This document shows positions 1-8,473 of a stretch of 64,000 bases of DNA, piece by piece (positions within the stretch are counted from its first letter, which is position 1; each line of letters begins with the position of its first letter). The notes below the pieces were generated by a model. That model made no database searches. It was not told where the DNA came from and saw only the letters and a list, made by a program, of their open reading frames with translations. The DNA is from Akkermansiaceae bacterium UBA2381 (lineage in GTDB: Bacteria > Verrucomicrobiota > Verrucomicrobiia > Verrucomicrobiales > DEV007): the NCBI GenBank assembly GCA_002344215.1, contig DDSV01000036.1, positions 12,012 to 76,011 on the forward strand, in the 5' to 3' direction. The translations under genes and the position numbers were made by a program.

Positions 1-2
1 TC

Positions 3-1256
3 GGACTACCGCCCCTGGGGTCCATCCTCCTGATCCTTCACGCCGCCAAACATCCCGATCTGTTTGCCGAGAAATGGCTGAGCCTCGACCGCTTCGCCCG
101 AAGTCTCGGCATCAACGATAATGCCCCGGTTGGAGTCGGCCGGCTACAGGAAACCTCACATCGGGGCCTGCTCCTCGTGGGGCAACTTCCGGATGACTTG
201 CGAAACACCCAATCGGCGCGACTCCTCTTACTCCGAACCTTGTTCCTGCCGACCTCAAATCGGCTACCGATCACCCGATCGGTGGAAATCGTCGCCGAGT
301 TCCGCGCGGCCACGGCGTCCCAGCTCGTGGGCGAACAGGATCTCAAAGGGATGACCCGTATCCTTCGCGACCTGAACGCGCTGCATATCGCCTTTCAAAA
401 CTGGAGCCTGGAACAACTCGTTTTCGCTTTGCGGACCGGAGTCAGGAACGTAAGCATCGACGACCTCAGCACCGACGGTGTCCCAAAGATCCTCGAGACA
501 GGCGATCTCTGGACCGACCTTGAACAGTCAAAAGACGAGGAGCTGTCAGCAGTCGCGTCCCTGGCGAAGCAGCTTCTTGCCGTGATCCAGATTCCCCGTC
601 CTCTCCACCGGGCCGATGAACAATCTGTCGGCGGCGTTTCGGACATCTCAAACAAAGGGGATCCGTCTAACCTGTTGCTCAGTGAACTGGCCTACGACGA
701 CGACACCCTGGCGGTGAGACTTGCCTTCAACGAAGCCCTCTATCTCCGACGCGAGTCTCCTCCGGCGACACCCCTTCCAAGAAGGCACGTACTCCTCGAC
801 AATGGAATCCTGCTTTGGGGCAGCGCCCGACTTTACGCTACCGCCGTAGCTCTGGCGCTTCTAAAGCCGCGAACCCCTGAGGAAATCGTCATCCTTCACG
901 GCCACCGAAAGTCCAGATTCGAGACGATGAACCTCGAGAGCATCGGCGACCTCCGAGTATGGTGGTCGCGACTCGACCCCGCCGCGGATTGCCTTGGTGC
1001 CCTGAATTTTATTCTCCCATTCTTGCTCGCGGATAAAGCTGAGGATCAGCCCGAGATTGTGCTGGTCACTCACGCGGATGTTTATTCGGTCCTTTCTCCG
1101 GTTCTTGCTGCAAGGGAGTGGCCTGCCGGGCTTCGCTTTTTTGTGCTGACGGTCACGTCCTCAGGGCGCTGTCATCTCCTTCGGCGGACCACGGCCGGAT
1201 CTCAGGAACTGTCATCGGCCCAACTTGAACTCAACGCCGCAACGAGGCAGTCATGA
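3..1256 (+). CDS. vWA-like protein of a MoxR/bpX cluster (5' partial)
   Basis: The frame is open at the left edge, so the N-terminus is missing; 417 residues are visible. Around visible residue 265 the stretch LLDNGILLWG is followed by alternating hydrophobic strands (IVILHGH, IVLVTHADVYSVL). This is the layout of a von Willebrand A fold in which the usual DxSxS metal site is reduced to DxG. The stop overlaps the ATG of the next gene by 4 bases, so the two are co-translated. That neighbour has a TPR-like middle and a propeller-like C-terminus. I therefore place both in a MoxR-vWA-beta-propeller (bpX) conflict cluster of the kind described by the Aravind group. The exact bpX family is not assigned. 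A MoxR ATPase would be expected to the left, outside the window. Confidence 0.6.
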   Translation, partial: GLPPLGSILLILHAAKHPDLFAEKWLSLDRFARSLGINDNAPVGVGRLQETSHRGLLLVGQLPDDLRNTQSARLLLLRTLFLPTSNRLPITRSVEIVAEFRAATASQLVGEQDLKGMTRILRDLNALHIAFQNWSLEQLVFALRTGVRNVSIDDLSTDGVPKILETGDLWTDLEQSKDEELSAVASLAKQLLAVIQIPRPLHRADEQSVGGVSDISNKGDPSNLLLSELAYDDDTLAVRLAFNEALYLRRESPPATPLPRRHVLLDNGILLWGSARLYATAVALALLKPRTPEEIVILHGHRKSRFETMNLESIGDLRVWWSRLDPAADCLGALNFILPFLLADKAEDQPEIVLVTHADVYSVLSPVLAAREWPAGLRFFVLTVTSSGRCHLLRRTTAGSQELSSAQLELNAATRQS

Positions 1257-4054
1257 TTCCTGCCCGCCTTCATCTCAAGCCTACTTCACTACCGGCTGCA
1301 TCGGAACTGGCATCGGCGGTTTTGATCGCCGGCGATGACGTCCAGGTGTGGCTATCAGAAATCACCCGCTGGCCCGAGACTGCCGCAGTCGAGGCGAAGA
1401 TTTTCGTCCTGCCAATCTCCCTGACAGATCCACGTCCTGGTGGAGCGCTGATCGTGCCTGCAAGGGGACTATCGATTCAGCCGACTAACCGAGTGATTCC
1501 ATGCGACGAGATTTTTCCGGGGGTGTGGATTCCCCGGGGAGCTACCCTCTTGCCGTCGATCACTCCGGAGGAGGCTAAACGCCTCTTCCTTTTTTCGGCG
1601 AACTTGATGCATCCAGCCCTGGGCCTTATCGGGTGGGAGGCTGCCGACGCAGTGCACCCCGGCGACCTGCTCGCTGCTTCATCAAGGTCCCGGGGTATTA
1701 CTTGGGAGATGGCCAGCCAGGGTCCGCCCACGCCACCCCGTCTTCAGTCGGTGAAATTGAACCTCGACGATTCCGACCTCTCGTTTCTTGCCGAGGCCGG
1801 TTCAGGAATCGGTGACAAATCACATCGGGATTTCACCAAAACAAGACGATTCAGTGACAAGGTCAAGGGTCTGTTGGGCGGAACCGCGGTGATCGGCCTA
1901 GGAGTCGTGGGCGGGATCGTAGGAGTCGGAGTCGCCGGTCTACTGGGCTTGGGGAAGGTCTTTGGCGGAGGGAAAAAGAATTCATCCAAGGGAACATCCG
2001 ACGGGAATCGATCCGATGCGAATACATCGGGACTCCTCGAGTTCCTCAGGAAATGGGCTGCCCAACAAACCGAGGCCCTGCAACAACGGAGACATCGGGA
2101 ACTCGACCGGCTCATGAAGCTGCTTGAGACCAACCCCGAAATGGGCCTTCGCTACGCCCTGCCCTTGTCGGGCGAAGAAAGCGCACGGGGATTTTCCACG
2201 CAATCGGGTGATCGACTCACCCTGCGCAATCCTTTACTCGGAACGATGGGCGGCGGCGGCGGGGTCGTCGACCCATGGAATATCGACAATAACTGGCGTT
2301 GGAAACTACAGCAACGCTATCGCGAAGTCGCCGCCGAAGAATCGAAGAACGGGCGCCACGAACGCGCTGCCTACATCTACGGAGAGTTGCTGGGAGATTG
2401 GCGTCTGGCGGCCGACGCCCTCATGCAGGGGGGCTCCTTCAGGGAAGCAGCTCGACTCCACCTCCTGAAATCCAAAAACCAGCTCGCCGCCGCCCAGTGT
2501 CTCGAAAAGGGAGGTCTCCTGTTTGAGGCTATTCAAATCTACGCCGAATTGAAGATGCACGAACAATGCGGCGATCTCTTCACGAGGATGGGTCGTCGTG
2601 CCGATGCTTTCCGGAGTTATCTCGAAGCCATCCGGATGCCGGTAGACCGGGTGACGACGGCGCGACTTCTCGCAGAAAAGCTCCGGCTTCATGGCTGGGC
2701 GGCATCTGTGCTGGCCAGTGGCTGGCCCAACAGCTCTGAAGCAATGGTTTGCCTGAAAGAACATTTTAGCCTCCTCAATCGTTGCCGGGCGGAGGAAGAA
2801 TGTGCGATCCAAACCGAGCGACTCGCCTTGAGTGCGGATCCATTGCTCGCTACACCCGAGGGGATTCGAGCGGTGGCGGAGATCGGACGATCCCTGTCTT
2901 TCCCTCAGTTACGGAGTCGGTTTGCGTTGATGGGTCGCTTCGCTGTGGCGAAATCAGTCGCCCTCGCCCCGAATGACAAAACCGCCCGCAAATTCCTCGA
3001 ATGTCTGCCCGTCATCGAGCCTGATGACCCGCTTTTAAAGACGGACACGCAGCGTTTTCTGACCCGCCGCGTCGAGGCCGTCCCCATGCCGATTCGCAGA
3101 CGGACCGAGCGCCCGATCACGCCTTCACAGGTAATGACGATTTCATCGGACGATCAACTTCTGGCTTTCGGCAGTTTTGGTAAGGAATGGTTGGCGCTTG
3201 GACTCGAGCAAGGTCGTCAACGCGTGGTTCTCCATTCAGGTGATGCCCTAGGGACCTTTCAGTCACAGTACCTCGGAATTTCACGGATCTCGACCGCTTG
3301 GTTTATAATCCATGAAGAACCAAACAAGGTCGGGCTCATTACGAATCCAGAAATGATCTGGAATGAACGGACGATCCAATCACGAGAGCGCCTCTTGCTG
3401 GTGACACCACATCGCCTCTCCGGGCACCCTTTGGCAGCATCCGGTGTCCGGAACGGGGAAGTCTGTGCGCTCATCAAGAGCGAAAGCGATACCAGCTTGT
3501 TAAATCTGGCTTCATTCAATTCAAAAGGCGAATGCCTCCGGACCCGCCCACTCGGCTGGGCCGACGTCCCTCCTGAAACGATTTCTCTGCCCTTTGCCTG
3601 CGACTCTGACAGGGCTTTTCTGGCGATTGGAAATCAGGTCTTCATGCTCGAGGATAAGGACGGCACAGGTGACCCGAAACTCTCCAGCGTTAATTTACCT
3701 GGGATGGTATCGCAAATCACAGCGGGCCGCCCCTCGAAGCGCCTTCGGGTCGCCGTCGCATGGAGCAACGAGGTCGTGCTCCTCAGCCCCGAGGAGAAGT
3801 GGGAACCAGTCCAGTTGGATTGCGGTGAAAGCGAACGCCCGGCACTTCACTTCATGCCGGATGGGAATCTCATCATCGCCTGGAATCATATGGCCAAGGT
3901 CGTGTGTGTCGAAGATCGCATTCAAACGCTGGCGACACTCAGCTACAGCAAGCCAGGTTTTCATCCTCCGATTGGAGTTGTCTCACTCGACGTCTCGACC
4001 TGCGCCATTTTGATGTTAGACGGGCGCATCGAAGTTTTTAAAATTGAAGAGTGA
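1253..4054 (+). CDS. bpX-type protein with TPR-like and beta-propeller regions
   Basis: This 933-residue protein has four visible parts. Residues 1-170 form an N-terminal globular domain resembling bpX-type domains of MoxR/vWA ternary systems. Residues 215-240 are a glycine-rich hydrophobic stretch (GLGVVGGIVGVGVAGLLGLG) that could span or insert into a membrane. Residues about 360-480 are helical TPR-like repeats with pairs such as AAYIYGELLG and AAQCLEKGG. The C-terminus from about residue 620 consists of repeated short beta strands, as in a beta-propeller. The ATG lies in an ATGA overlap with the stop of the preceding vWA-like gene. Likely role, by family inference only: scaffold or sensor of an NTP-dependent conflict system. 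No catalytic residues were recognised. Confidence 0.6.
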   Translation: MIPARLHLKPTSLPAASELASAVLIAGDDVQVWLSEITRWPETAAVEAKIFVLPISLTDPRPGGALIVPARGLSIQPTNRVIPCDEIFPGVWIPRGATLLPSITPEEAKRLFLFSANLMHPALGLIGWEAADAVHPGDLLAASSRSRGITWEMASQGPPTPPRLQSVKLNLDDSDLSFLAEAGSGIGDKSHRDFTKTRRFSDKVKGLLGGTAVIGLGVVGGIVGVGVAGLLGLGKVFGGGKKNSSKGTSDGNRSDANTSGLLEFLRKWAAQQTEALQQRRHRELDRLMKLLETNPEMGLRYALPLSGEESARGFSTQSGDRLTLRNPLLGTMGGGGGVVDPWNIDNNWRWKLQQRYREVAAEESKNGRHERAAYIYGELLGDWRLAADALMQGGSFREAARLHLLKSKNQLAAAQCLEKGGLLFEAIQIYAELKMHEQCGDLFTRMGRRADAFRSYLEAIRMPVDRVTTARLLAEKLRLHGWAASVLASGWPNSSEAMVCLKEHFSLLNRCRAEEECAIQTERLALSADPLLATPEGIRAVAEIGRSLSFPQLRSRFALMGRFAVAKSVALAPNDKTARKFLECLPVIEPDDPLLKTDTQRFLTRRVEAVPMPIRRRTERPITPSQVMTISSDDQLLAFGSFGKEWLALGLEQGRQRVVLHSGDALGTFQSQYLGISRISTAWFIIHEEPNKVGLITNPEMIWNERTIQSRERLLLVTPHRLSGHPLAASGVRNGEVCALIKSESDTSLLNLASFNSKGECLRTRPLGWADVPPETISLPFACDSDRAFLAIGNQVFMLEDKDGTGDPKLSSVNLPGMVSQITAGRPSKRLRVAVAWSNEVVLLSPEEKWEPVQLDCGESERPALHFMPDGNLIIAWNHMAKVVCVEDRIQTLATLSYSKPGFHPPIGVVSLDVSTCAILMLDGRIEVFKIEE

Positions 4055-4112
4055 GTGTAGGCTAGAGACGACAATCAACTCGAAACGGGATCGGGCTTGC
4101 TATTGCCGGCGT

Positions 4113-4119
4113 GTTAGGC
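4113..4119 (-). other. attC-like core heptamer (GCCTAAC)
   Basis: On the minus strand the stop codon TAA of the 123-residue orphan gene lies inside GCCTAAC, a perfect match to the integron attC inverse-core consensus RYYYAAC. In real gene cassettes the stop codon often falls in exactly this position. I do not see a matching GTTRRRY partner at the expected distance, so this is only suggestive. Confidence 0.3.
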
Positions 4120-4485
4120 CCGGGTTTTGTCTCGATTTTCGGGTTGGTTTCGAATTTCCGTCCAATACTCCTCTCTCACATCGTCATCAATCTCAATGGG
4201 AAGGCGTTCGCCGTAGAGCCGATCAGAACCGTCTCGCTTGCACCCTGAAATCCAATAGTCATCACCTGTCTCGATGTGGCAGTAGTTCGACTTGAATCCC
4301 GCGCCTTTAAGGCTCCTGAATCGTTGTCCCTTGTGGTAAAGGGTCTTTCCAGTCCGAGAGAACGTGACGCGACCAATTCGCGCTCGTCCGGTCAATTCGC
4401 CAGCCTTCTGCTCGACGTACATGATCCGGTTTGTTTCACGCTCACGTGTCGGTCGTGGGTCGATATGGCCCCACCACGGATCCAT
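4114..4485 (-). CDS. Hypothetical protein (123 aa)
   Basis: A small basic and aromatic protein of unrecognised family. It begins MDPWWGHIDPRPTRE and has a mid-region with TGRARIGRVTFSRTGKTLYHKG, followed by a Cys/Trp-containing part (YCHIETGDDYWISGCK). The start was chosen at MDPWWG rather than at upstream ATGs because the preceding bases belong to the intergenic spacer. It is the last of six minus-strand genes, each separated from the next by a short spacer. Its stop overlaps an attC-like heptamer. No signal peptide or membrane segment is visible. I do not assign a function. Confidence 0.65.
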   Translation of the reverse strand: MDPWWGHIDPRPTRERETNRIMYVEQKAGELTGRARIGRVTFSRTGKTLYHKGQRFRSLKGAGFKSNYCHIETGDDYWISGCKRDGSDRLYGERLPIEIDDDVREEYWTEIRNQPENRDKTRA

Positions 4486-4550
4486 CAAGTTCCGACATTT
4501 TGAGTTGAGAGAATGCGTCTGTCTGGAAACTGCCATCTTCAAGGCCTAAA

Positions 4551-4597
4551 GTCAGGTCGCGGGCGACGGCGCAGGCGCTGCCTGCCGACCGCTCGCG
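4551..4597 (-). repeat. attC-like imperfect palindrome, copy 1b
   Basis: On the + strand GGTCGCGGGC (4555-4564) pairs imperfectly with GCCTGCCGACC (4580-4590), leaving one unpaired base. The same arrangement occurs at 6237-6291, and a related one at 28266-28332. This copy covers the last codons of the metallophosphoesterase gene, so that protein's Ala/Pro-rich tail is translated repeat. Confidence 0.5.
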
Positions 4598-5139
4598 TCG
4601 GTTTCGAGTTGAATAACAGTTTCACCAAAAACCCCGATGATCTCGGTGTCACCGATGCGAGTCGTTGAGCGCAGGTGCTGGTGGCCGTGGAAAAAGTAGC
4701 GGGGCTGAGTGTTCTCGATGTAGCTCAGAAATCCCTCGAATCCTTGATGTGTGTCGCCCCCTCGCTCGTGAATCCCGCGCGGAGAATTGTGTGCCACGAA
4801 CACATCCACCTTGGGGAAGTGCCTCAACATTCGCGTGACTTCCTCCTGCTCATAGAGGTGGTGGCCCCGAGGCTTGTATCGCCAGCAACCGTTAAATCCT
4901 CCGAATTTCAGTCCGCCAAATAGCTCGAGGGTGTAATGCAGAGGAGTGATAAAATGAGGAAAAGGCACATCGGCATCATGGTTGCCTCGGACACCGAATG
5001 CCTTCTGTGGCGAATACCGGACACACGCCTTCTCAAGGCTCGTGTCCCAGAGATCACCAAGGCACAAAAGCACGTCAACGGGTCCACAGTCGAGGTGCCC
5101 CACTAAGGAATCATCGTCGGCAATGGCGATAGCTTTCAT
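4552..5139 (-). CDS. Calcineurin-like metallophosphoesterase
   Basis: A 195-residue metallophosphoesterase. Visible metal-ligand motifs are AIADDDSL near the start, LLCLGDLWD, GVRGNHDAD, VFVAHNSPRG and FFHGHQHL, the normal D/GD/GNHD/H/GHxH set in order and spacing. The start was set at MKAIAIADDD; upstream codons are spacer. Such small enzymes act on phosphomono- or diesters, and the substrate cannot be read from sequence. The last roughly 16 residues (SGRQAAPAPSPAT) lie in a palindromic repeat and look like a non-native tail. This implies the original stop was lost or lies in the recombined junction. Confidence 0.85.
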   Translation of the reverse strand: MKAIAIADDDSLVGHLDCGPVDVLLCLGDLWDTSLEKACVRYSPQKAFGVRGNHDADVPFPHFITPLHYTLELFGGLKFGGFNGCWRYKPRGHHLYEQEEVTRMLRHFPKVDVFVAHNSPRGIHERGGDTHQGFEGFLSYIENTQPRYFFHGHQHLRSTTRIGDTEIIGVFGETVIQLETDASGRQAAPAPSPAT

Positions 5140-5224
5140 GATTTGTTCAAGCGAACGTGGAGCTCTGGCACCCGCTACCGGGAGCGCCACGCCACAACGG
5201 GTTTGAGGGTTTGGGTTACGGGGA

Positions 5225-5626
5225 TCATTTCGACTCGCCAGCGGGTTGTCCAGCCGCGGCTGGTTCGCCGTAGTTTTTCACGCATTCAATCTGCCCCACG
5301 ACACCTAGTCCGGTTGCCGTTGTGATGAAGTGGAATACGAATCCATTGGGCATCTCCTCCAACGTGTGGGCTTCAAACTCGGAATATCGGAGGAAATTCT
5401 CCCAAACATTACAAACCCCTTCACTGGCTTGCGTGAGCGAAACACCCTCCTTCAAGGAGCACTTCGCTTTGAGCATGCACTCGGCGTTCCCTGTGGGTCT
5501 AACCTCAATCCACTCAAACAAGTCCGATTCCTCAAGGTACACGTCCATATCGATCTGGAAACCGAGAAGATCGTCACCAGAGTTGCGGCATCCATGGTCT
5601 CGGATAATATCGCCGAACTTGCTCAT
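5225..5626 (-). CDS. Hypothetical protein (133 aa)
   Basis: A soluble acidic protein of unrecognised family, starting MSKFGDIIRDHGCRNSGDDLLGF. It has alternating strands and helices (AECMLKAKCSLKEGVSL, WENFLRYSEFEAHTLEEM, FVFHFITTATGLGVVGQIECVK) and a low-complexity Ala/Gly/Glu tail near the spacer. It belongs to the minus-strand row of small genes, with 85 bp before the metallophosphoesterase and 84 bp after the 172-residue gene. It resembles the immunity-like orphans common in cassette arrays, but nothing in the sequence fixes a function. Confidence 0.65.
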   Translation of the reverse strand: MSKFGDIIRDHGCRNSGDDLLGFQIDMDVYLEESDLFEWIEVRPTGNAECMLKAKCSLKEGVSLTQASEGVCNVWENFLRYSEFEAHTLEEMPNGFVFHFITTATGLGVVGQIECVKNYGEPAAAGQPAGESK

Positions 5627-5710
5627 GATCTTTTGCCGAACGTCGAGGCATGGCGAGCCCGATCCGGGAGCGCGGCCTTGATGGGAGGATAAGAATTCGA
5701 ATCAGGGAAG

Positions 5711-6229
5711 TCAATCACTCGAGGCTGGATCGAGCTTGCCATCGCCGACCTTCTCGCTCCGGCGTTTGATCCAGTAGTGCTGCTTGCGACCTCCCGCTTC
5801 CAATTCATGTTTACGTAGCCTCGCTTCAATAAGTGATTCAAACTCACCGACAAGACATTCGGCTCCGTTGTCGTCCAAGCGATTGAGCTCGCAAGGCTCG
5901 TCCGAATATCCATCCTTCAGCGTCCACAAGTAGTCGTCGAGACTCACCGGAAATAGTTCCAACGTGTCGTCCAGTGCAGAGGAGTGGTCGCTACCCGCAT
6001 CTAGAAACACGCGCGGGTTTGGTGCTTCACAAAGCTCACGCGCTAGGATGACCCTGCCGGAGGGCAAACGGAGAAAAACTGCCTTCGCTTCACCCAGGCC
6101 ATCTTCGACATAAGAAATCATGTCCGAGCCTAGATAGCTCTCAAGGTTGGGCGCCCGCCACGGCAACACCGCAATAGTACGAGGATCCTCGAAAACTTTG
6201 TCAGGCCTCGCAACTATTTCAGCTTTCAT
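5711..6229 (-). CDS. Hypothetical protein (172 aa)
   Basis: A soluble acidic protein beginning MKAEIVARPDKVFEDPRTIA. It has a central beta-rich part (AVFLRLPSGRVILAREL, FPVSLDDYLWTLKDGY) and a charged helical C-terminus. No family is recognised. The ATG follows directly after an attC-like palindromic spacer ending ACGTTCGCT on the coding strand. The same short motif, or a close variant, precedes neighbouring starts. Orientation and spacing match its neighbours. Confidence 0.65.
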   Translation of the reverse strand: MKAEIVARPDKVFEDPRTIAVLPWRAPNLESYLGSDMISYVEDGLGEAKAVFLRLPSGRVILARELCEAPNPRVFLDAGSDHSSALDDTLELFPVSLDDYLWTLKDGYSDEPCELNRLDDNGAECLVGEFESLIEARLRKHELEAGGRKQHYWIKRRSEKVGDGKLDPASSD

Positions 6230-6236
6230 TTCTGGA

Positions 6237-6291
6237 GCGAACGTCAGGTCGCAGGCGACGGCGTAACTGTTGCCTGCCGACCCTGGTTCGC
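6237..6291 (-). repeat. attC-like imperfect palindrome, copy 1a
   Basis: This is the clearest copy. The outer arms GCGAAC (6237-6242) and GTTCGC (6286-6291) are complementary. The inner arms GGTCGCAGGC (6247-6256) and GCCTGCCGACC (6272-6282) are complementary with one extrahelical base. Two nested arms around an AAC/GTT core with an unpaired base is the architecture of integron attC sites. However, the core heptamers do not fit RYYYAAC/GTTRRRY. Confidence 0.55.
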
Positions 6292-6314
6292 GGGGTTCTG
6301 GAATTGGGTCTCGG

Positions 6315-6884
6315 TCATACCACTGAATCTCTGGCGTCTGAAAGAATGCGCCGAACCTGCATCAGCGCAAACCCGAGTAGGTTCAGTCCTCGCCAGCGTT
6401 CGGGTCGGCTAGCATCATCTGAGTCTGGCGCCAACCCGATGCCCCAAATGCGATCAACTGGACTGGCCTCAACCAGAATCCGCTGTCCTGTGGAAATCAA
6501 AAACGCCGCTAAATCTGGATGCTGAGAAAATTTAGCGTGGTTCCCGGTAACAACAAAACCGAAGCGATGCTCAAGCCAAGCGATCTCGTCGAAGTCGGCT
6601 ACTGAGCGACCCAAATCCTTGGCCTGCTTCGGGTGGGAAGCTGCTAAAATTCGTTCATATGCTGCAGTGTCGCCAAATAAGCGAGCCTTTGATGCCATCA
6701 TGTAATGCTCGGCAGTGCGATACTCGGTCCCATCCACTGTGAACGATGCGGGCCACCACTGACTAAAGCATGACTTCGTGATGCTTCCATCCGGCGAAGG
6801 CTGGTGCCCCCAAAAAAACACGAACTTCGGCGACATCCCGCCGGAAATCGCTGCAATAAGCTCTTCAACCGACTTTGGTGGCAT
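6315..6884 (-). CDS. NADAR family protein (YbiA-like)
   Basis: A 189-residue NADAR-domain protein. Recognisable blocks are FVFFWGHQPS, SQWWPASFTVDGTEYRTAEHYMMASKA, WLEHRFGFVVTGNHAKFSQH, LAAFLISTGQRILVEASPVDRIWGIGL and GLNLLGFALMQVR. They run in the order seen in E. coli YbiA. Family members cleave N-glycosidic bonds of riboflavin-pathway intermediates or act on ADP-ribose and ADP-ribosylated groups. The ATG at MPPKSVEEL was preferred to an upstream TTG. The gene sits in the orphan row, 13 kb from an NAD/ADP-ribose operon, so the window codes for several ADP-ribose-active enzymes. Confidence 0.9.
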   Translation of the reverse strand: MPPKSVEELIAAISGGMSPKFVFFWGHQPSPDGSITKSCFSQWWPASFTVDGTEYRTAEHYMMASKARLFGDTAAYERILAASHPKQAKDLGRSVADFDEIAWLEHRFGFVVTGNHAKFSQHPDLAAFLISTGQRILVEASPVDRIWGIGLAPDSDDASRPERWRGLNLLGFALMQVRRILSDARDSVV

Positions 6885-7054
6885 CACGACGTGTTTTTTG
6901 GTCAATGCGAAGGTTCAACAGATGGAAAAGCCACCATCGGGGGGAACCGTGGATCTCGGAGTTGAGGTTGATTTTCGGGGATACATCGAAAACAAAAGGC
7001 CTGCTGGTGGTTTAAATCCATGGCTGATCCGACTCGTTGGTTCGGCGGATGCGG

Positions 7055-7546
7055 TCATGGGTCGAGATGCGCTCTCATGGTGTCGACACTAAAAGTCACC
7101 TTGGTGCCATCTTGCAAGTCCTTCGTCTGGCCGAAAATCTGGCCGTGGATGGCCAAATGGACATGGATGTCCATCACCACGTAATTCGAGATGACGTATT
7201 CTCCGCCGAGTCCAGTCGGAAGCTGGTAGCTGTAGCACTGATCCGGTCCGAGCACGTGTCCCGCGGCGACCATCTCATCAACTGCCCGAACCATGAACCA
7301 GTTGCAGAATGTGTCAGGTTCATCGGCGAGTGTGGAGAAGTGGTCCTTCGAGTCGGCGATGTGCGTGAAGGTGCCGCCGCCGGTGTCGAGAAACCAGACC
7401 GAACCATCCTCCTGCACGATAACGAGGTCCGCGAAGCGAGTGACAATCCAAACCTCGAAAGAATTTGGAAGCGCCCAATGCCAGTCTCGAAGCATCTCCG
7501 ATAGAATAAGGCTGTCCTGTCGGATGATGTAGTCCGCAATGCTCAT
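7055..7546 (-). CDS. Tdi1/DUF1851-type immunity-like protein
   Basis: A 163-residue soluble protein resembling the T6SS immunity protein Tdi1 (DUF1851). Matching features are the FEVWIVTRFADLVIVQEDGSVWFLDTGGG block, which recalls a GAD-like beta sheet, followed by a helical half with FCNWFMVRAVDEM and the motif DQCYSYQLPTGLGGEY typical of the family's end. No toxin gene is adjacent, so it would be an orphan immunity protein, which is common in cassette-like arrays. It lies 150 bp upstream of the NADAR gene on the same strand. Confidence 0.75.
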   Translation of the reverse strand: MSIADYIIRQDSLILSEMLRDWHWALPNSFEVWIVTRFADLVIVQEDGSVWFLDTGGGTFTHIADSKDHFSTLADEPDTFCNWFMVRAVDEMVAAGHVLGPDQCYSYQLPTGLGGEYVISNYVVMDIHVHLAIHGQIFGQTKDLQDGTKVTFSVDTMRAHLDP

Positions 7547-7714
7547 CGAAAATGGTGTTCTCGGATTTTACCGTTCAAGCGTCGGTACCGCTGGGGAGGG
7601 GGTAAGCGTTGAGAAGTGATGGCCGATTAAAGTCATGGAAAGCATGGGCGACAGAGCAGCCCCCGCTGTTGTCCATCCGTGTTTTGTTCGGCCTTGGCTG
7701 GTGGTGATTGAGGC

Positions 7715-8473
7715 TCATGTGTCGGTGCTGATTTCGTCCCACTCCTGATCCATGTAACCTATGAGCCAGTTCAGGACGTAATGCCTCTCCTGGACCACTC
7801 CGCCTTCTAGCTTGGCTGGTGCAGGCTGGCCCTTCACTCGGGCGTCCGTAGTGGCCCAGTGATAGCGATAGATCAAATCAGCCTGATCCAAAATCTGATC
7901 AAAGGGAAGTAGTGTCGCATCTTTGACGAACCGTGCAGTATCACGATCTCTCAGGATACCGACTAGCTTCGGCACATCGCAAATCCCGTCGGGCTTCGTC
8001 AGGGTATCTACGTAGCCAAGCGACCACAGCAAGACCCAAGCACATTCATACCGCCAAGAGAACTTGATACGATCAGGCTGACTCGGAGATGCATCCTTAA
8101 TAAACGCAGCCTCTTCCGGCGAAAAGAACTTCTCTGCCCCATACTTCTTCACCAGAGTCTCAACAGTATCCTGATCCAATCCCTCACCCTTCACAGCAGC
8201 GATCACGATGGCGATAGCACGATGTGCTATCTCCTCTTTCGTTCTCTTTTTCGCTTCCGTGGAGTCCTCAATAATTGGCAAGTGCTCAATGACCGGAACC
8301 CCCTCCTTCCTCAGTCGTTCGATGGATCGCTGCTTCCGTTCCTTGGCCTCCTTGGTAGGTCCTCTGGCCTCAAGTTCATTAATCTTAGCTTTGCGGTCGT
8401 CGGGCGTCTGGCTCATGGAGTTTGTGGAAAGCAGAACAAGAATCAGTCCGCAGGTGGCTTGGGTTCGATTCAT
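7715..8473 (-). CDS. DUF4272 domain protein with signal peptide
   Basis: A 252-residue protein. Residues 1-22 look like a signal peptide (GLILVLLSTNSMSQ), so export is likely. From about residue 47 the DUF4272 pattern appears: RSIERLRKEGVPVIEHLPII, then KRTKEEIAHRAIAIVIAAVKGEG, FFSPEEAAFIKD, WRYECAWVLLWSLGY and a helical C-terminus ending in a Trp/Asp-rich segment. The biochemical role of DUF4272 is unknown; members are frequent in immunity and polymorphic-toxin loci. It is the first gene of the minus-strand row. Confidence 0.85.
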   Translation of the reverse strand: MNRTQATCGLILVLLSTNSMSQTPDDRKAKINELEARGPTKEAKERKQRSIERLRKEGVPVIEHLPIIEDSTEAKKRTKEEIAHRAIAIVIAAVKGEGLDQDTVETLVKKYGAEKFFSPEEAAFIKDASPSQPDRIKFSWRYECAWVLLWSLGYVDTLTKPDGICDVPKLVGILRDRDTARFVKDATLLPFDQILDQADLIYRYHWATTDARVKGQPAPAKLEGGVVQERHYVLNWLIGYMDQEWDEISTDT

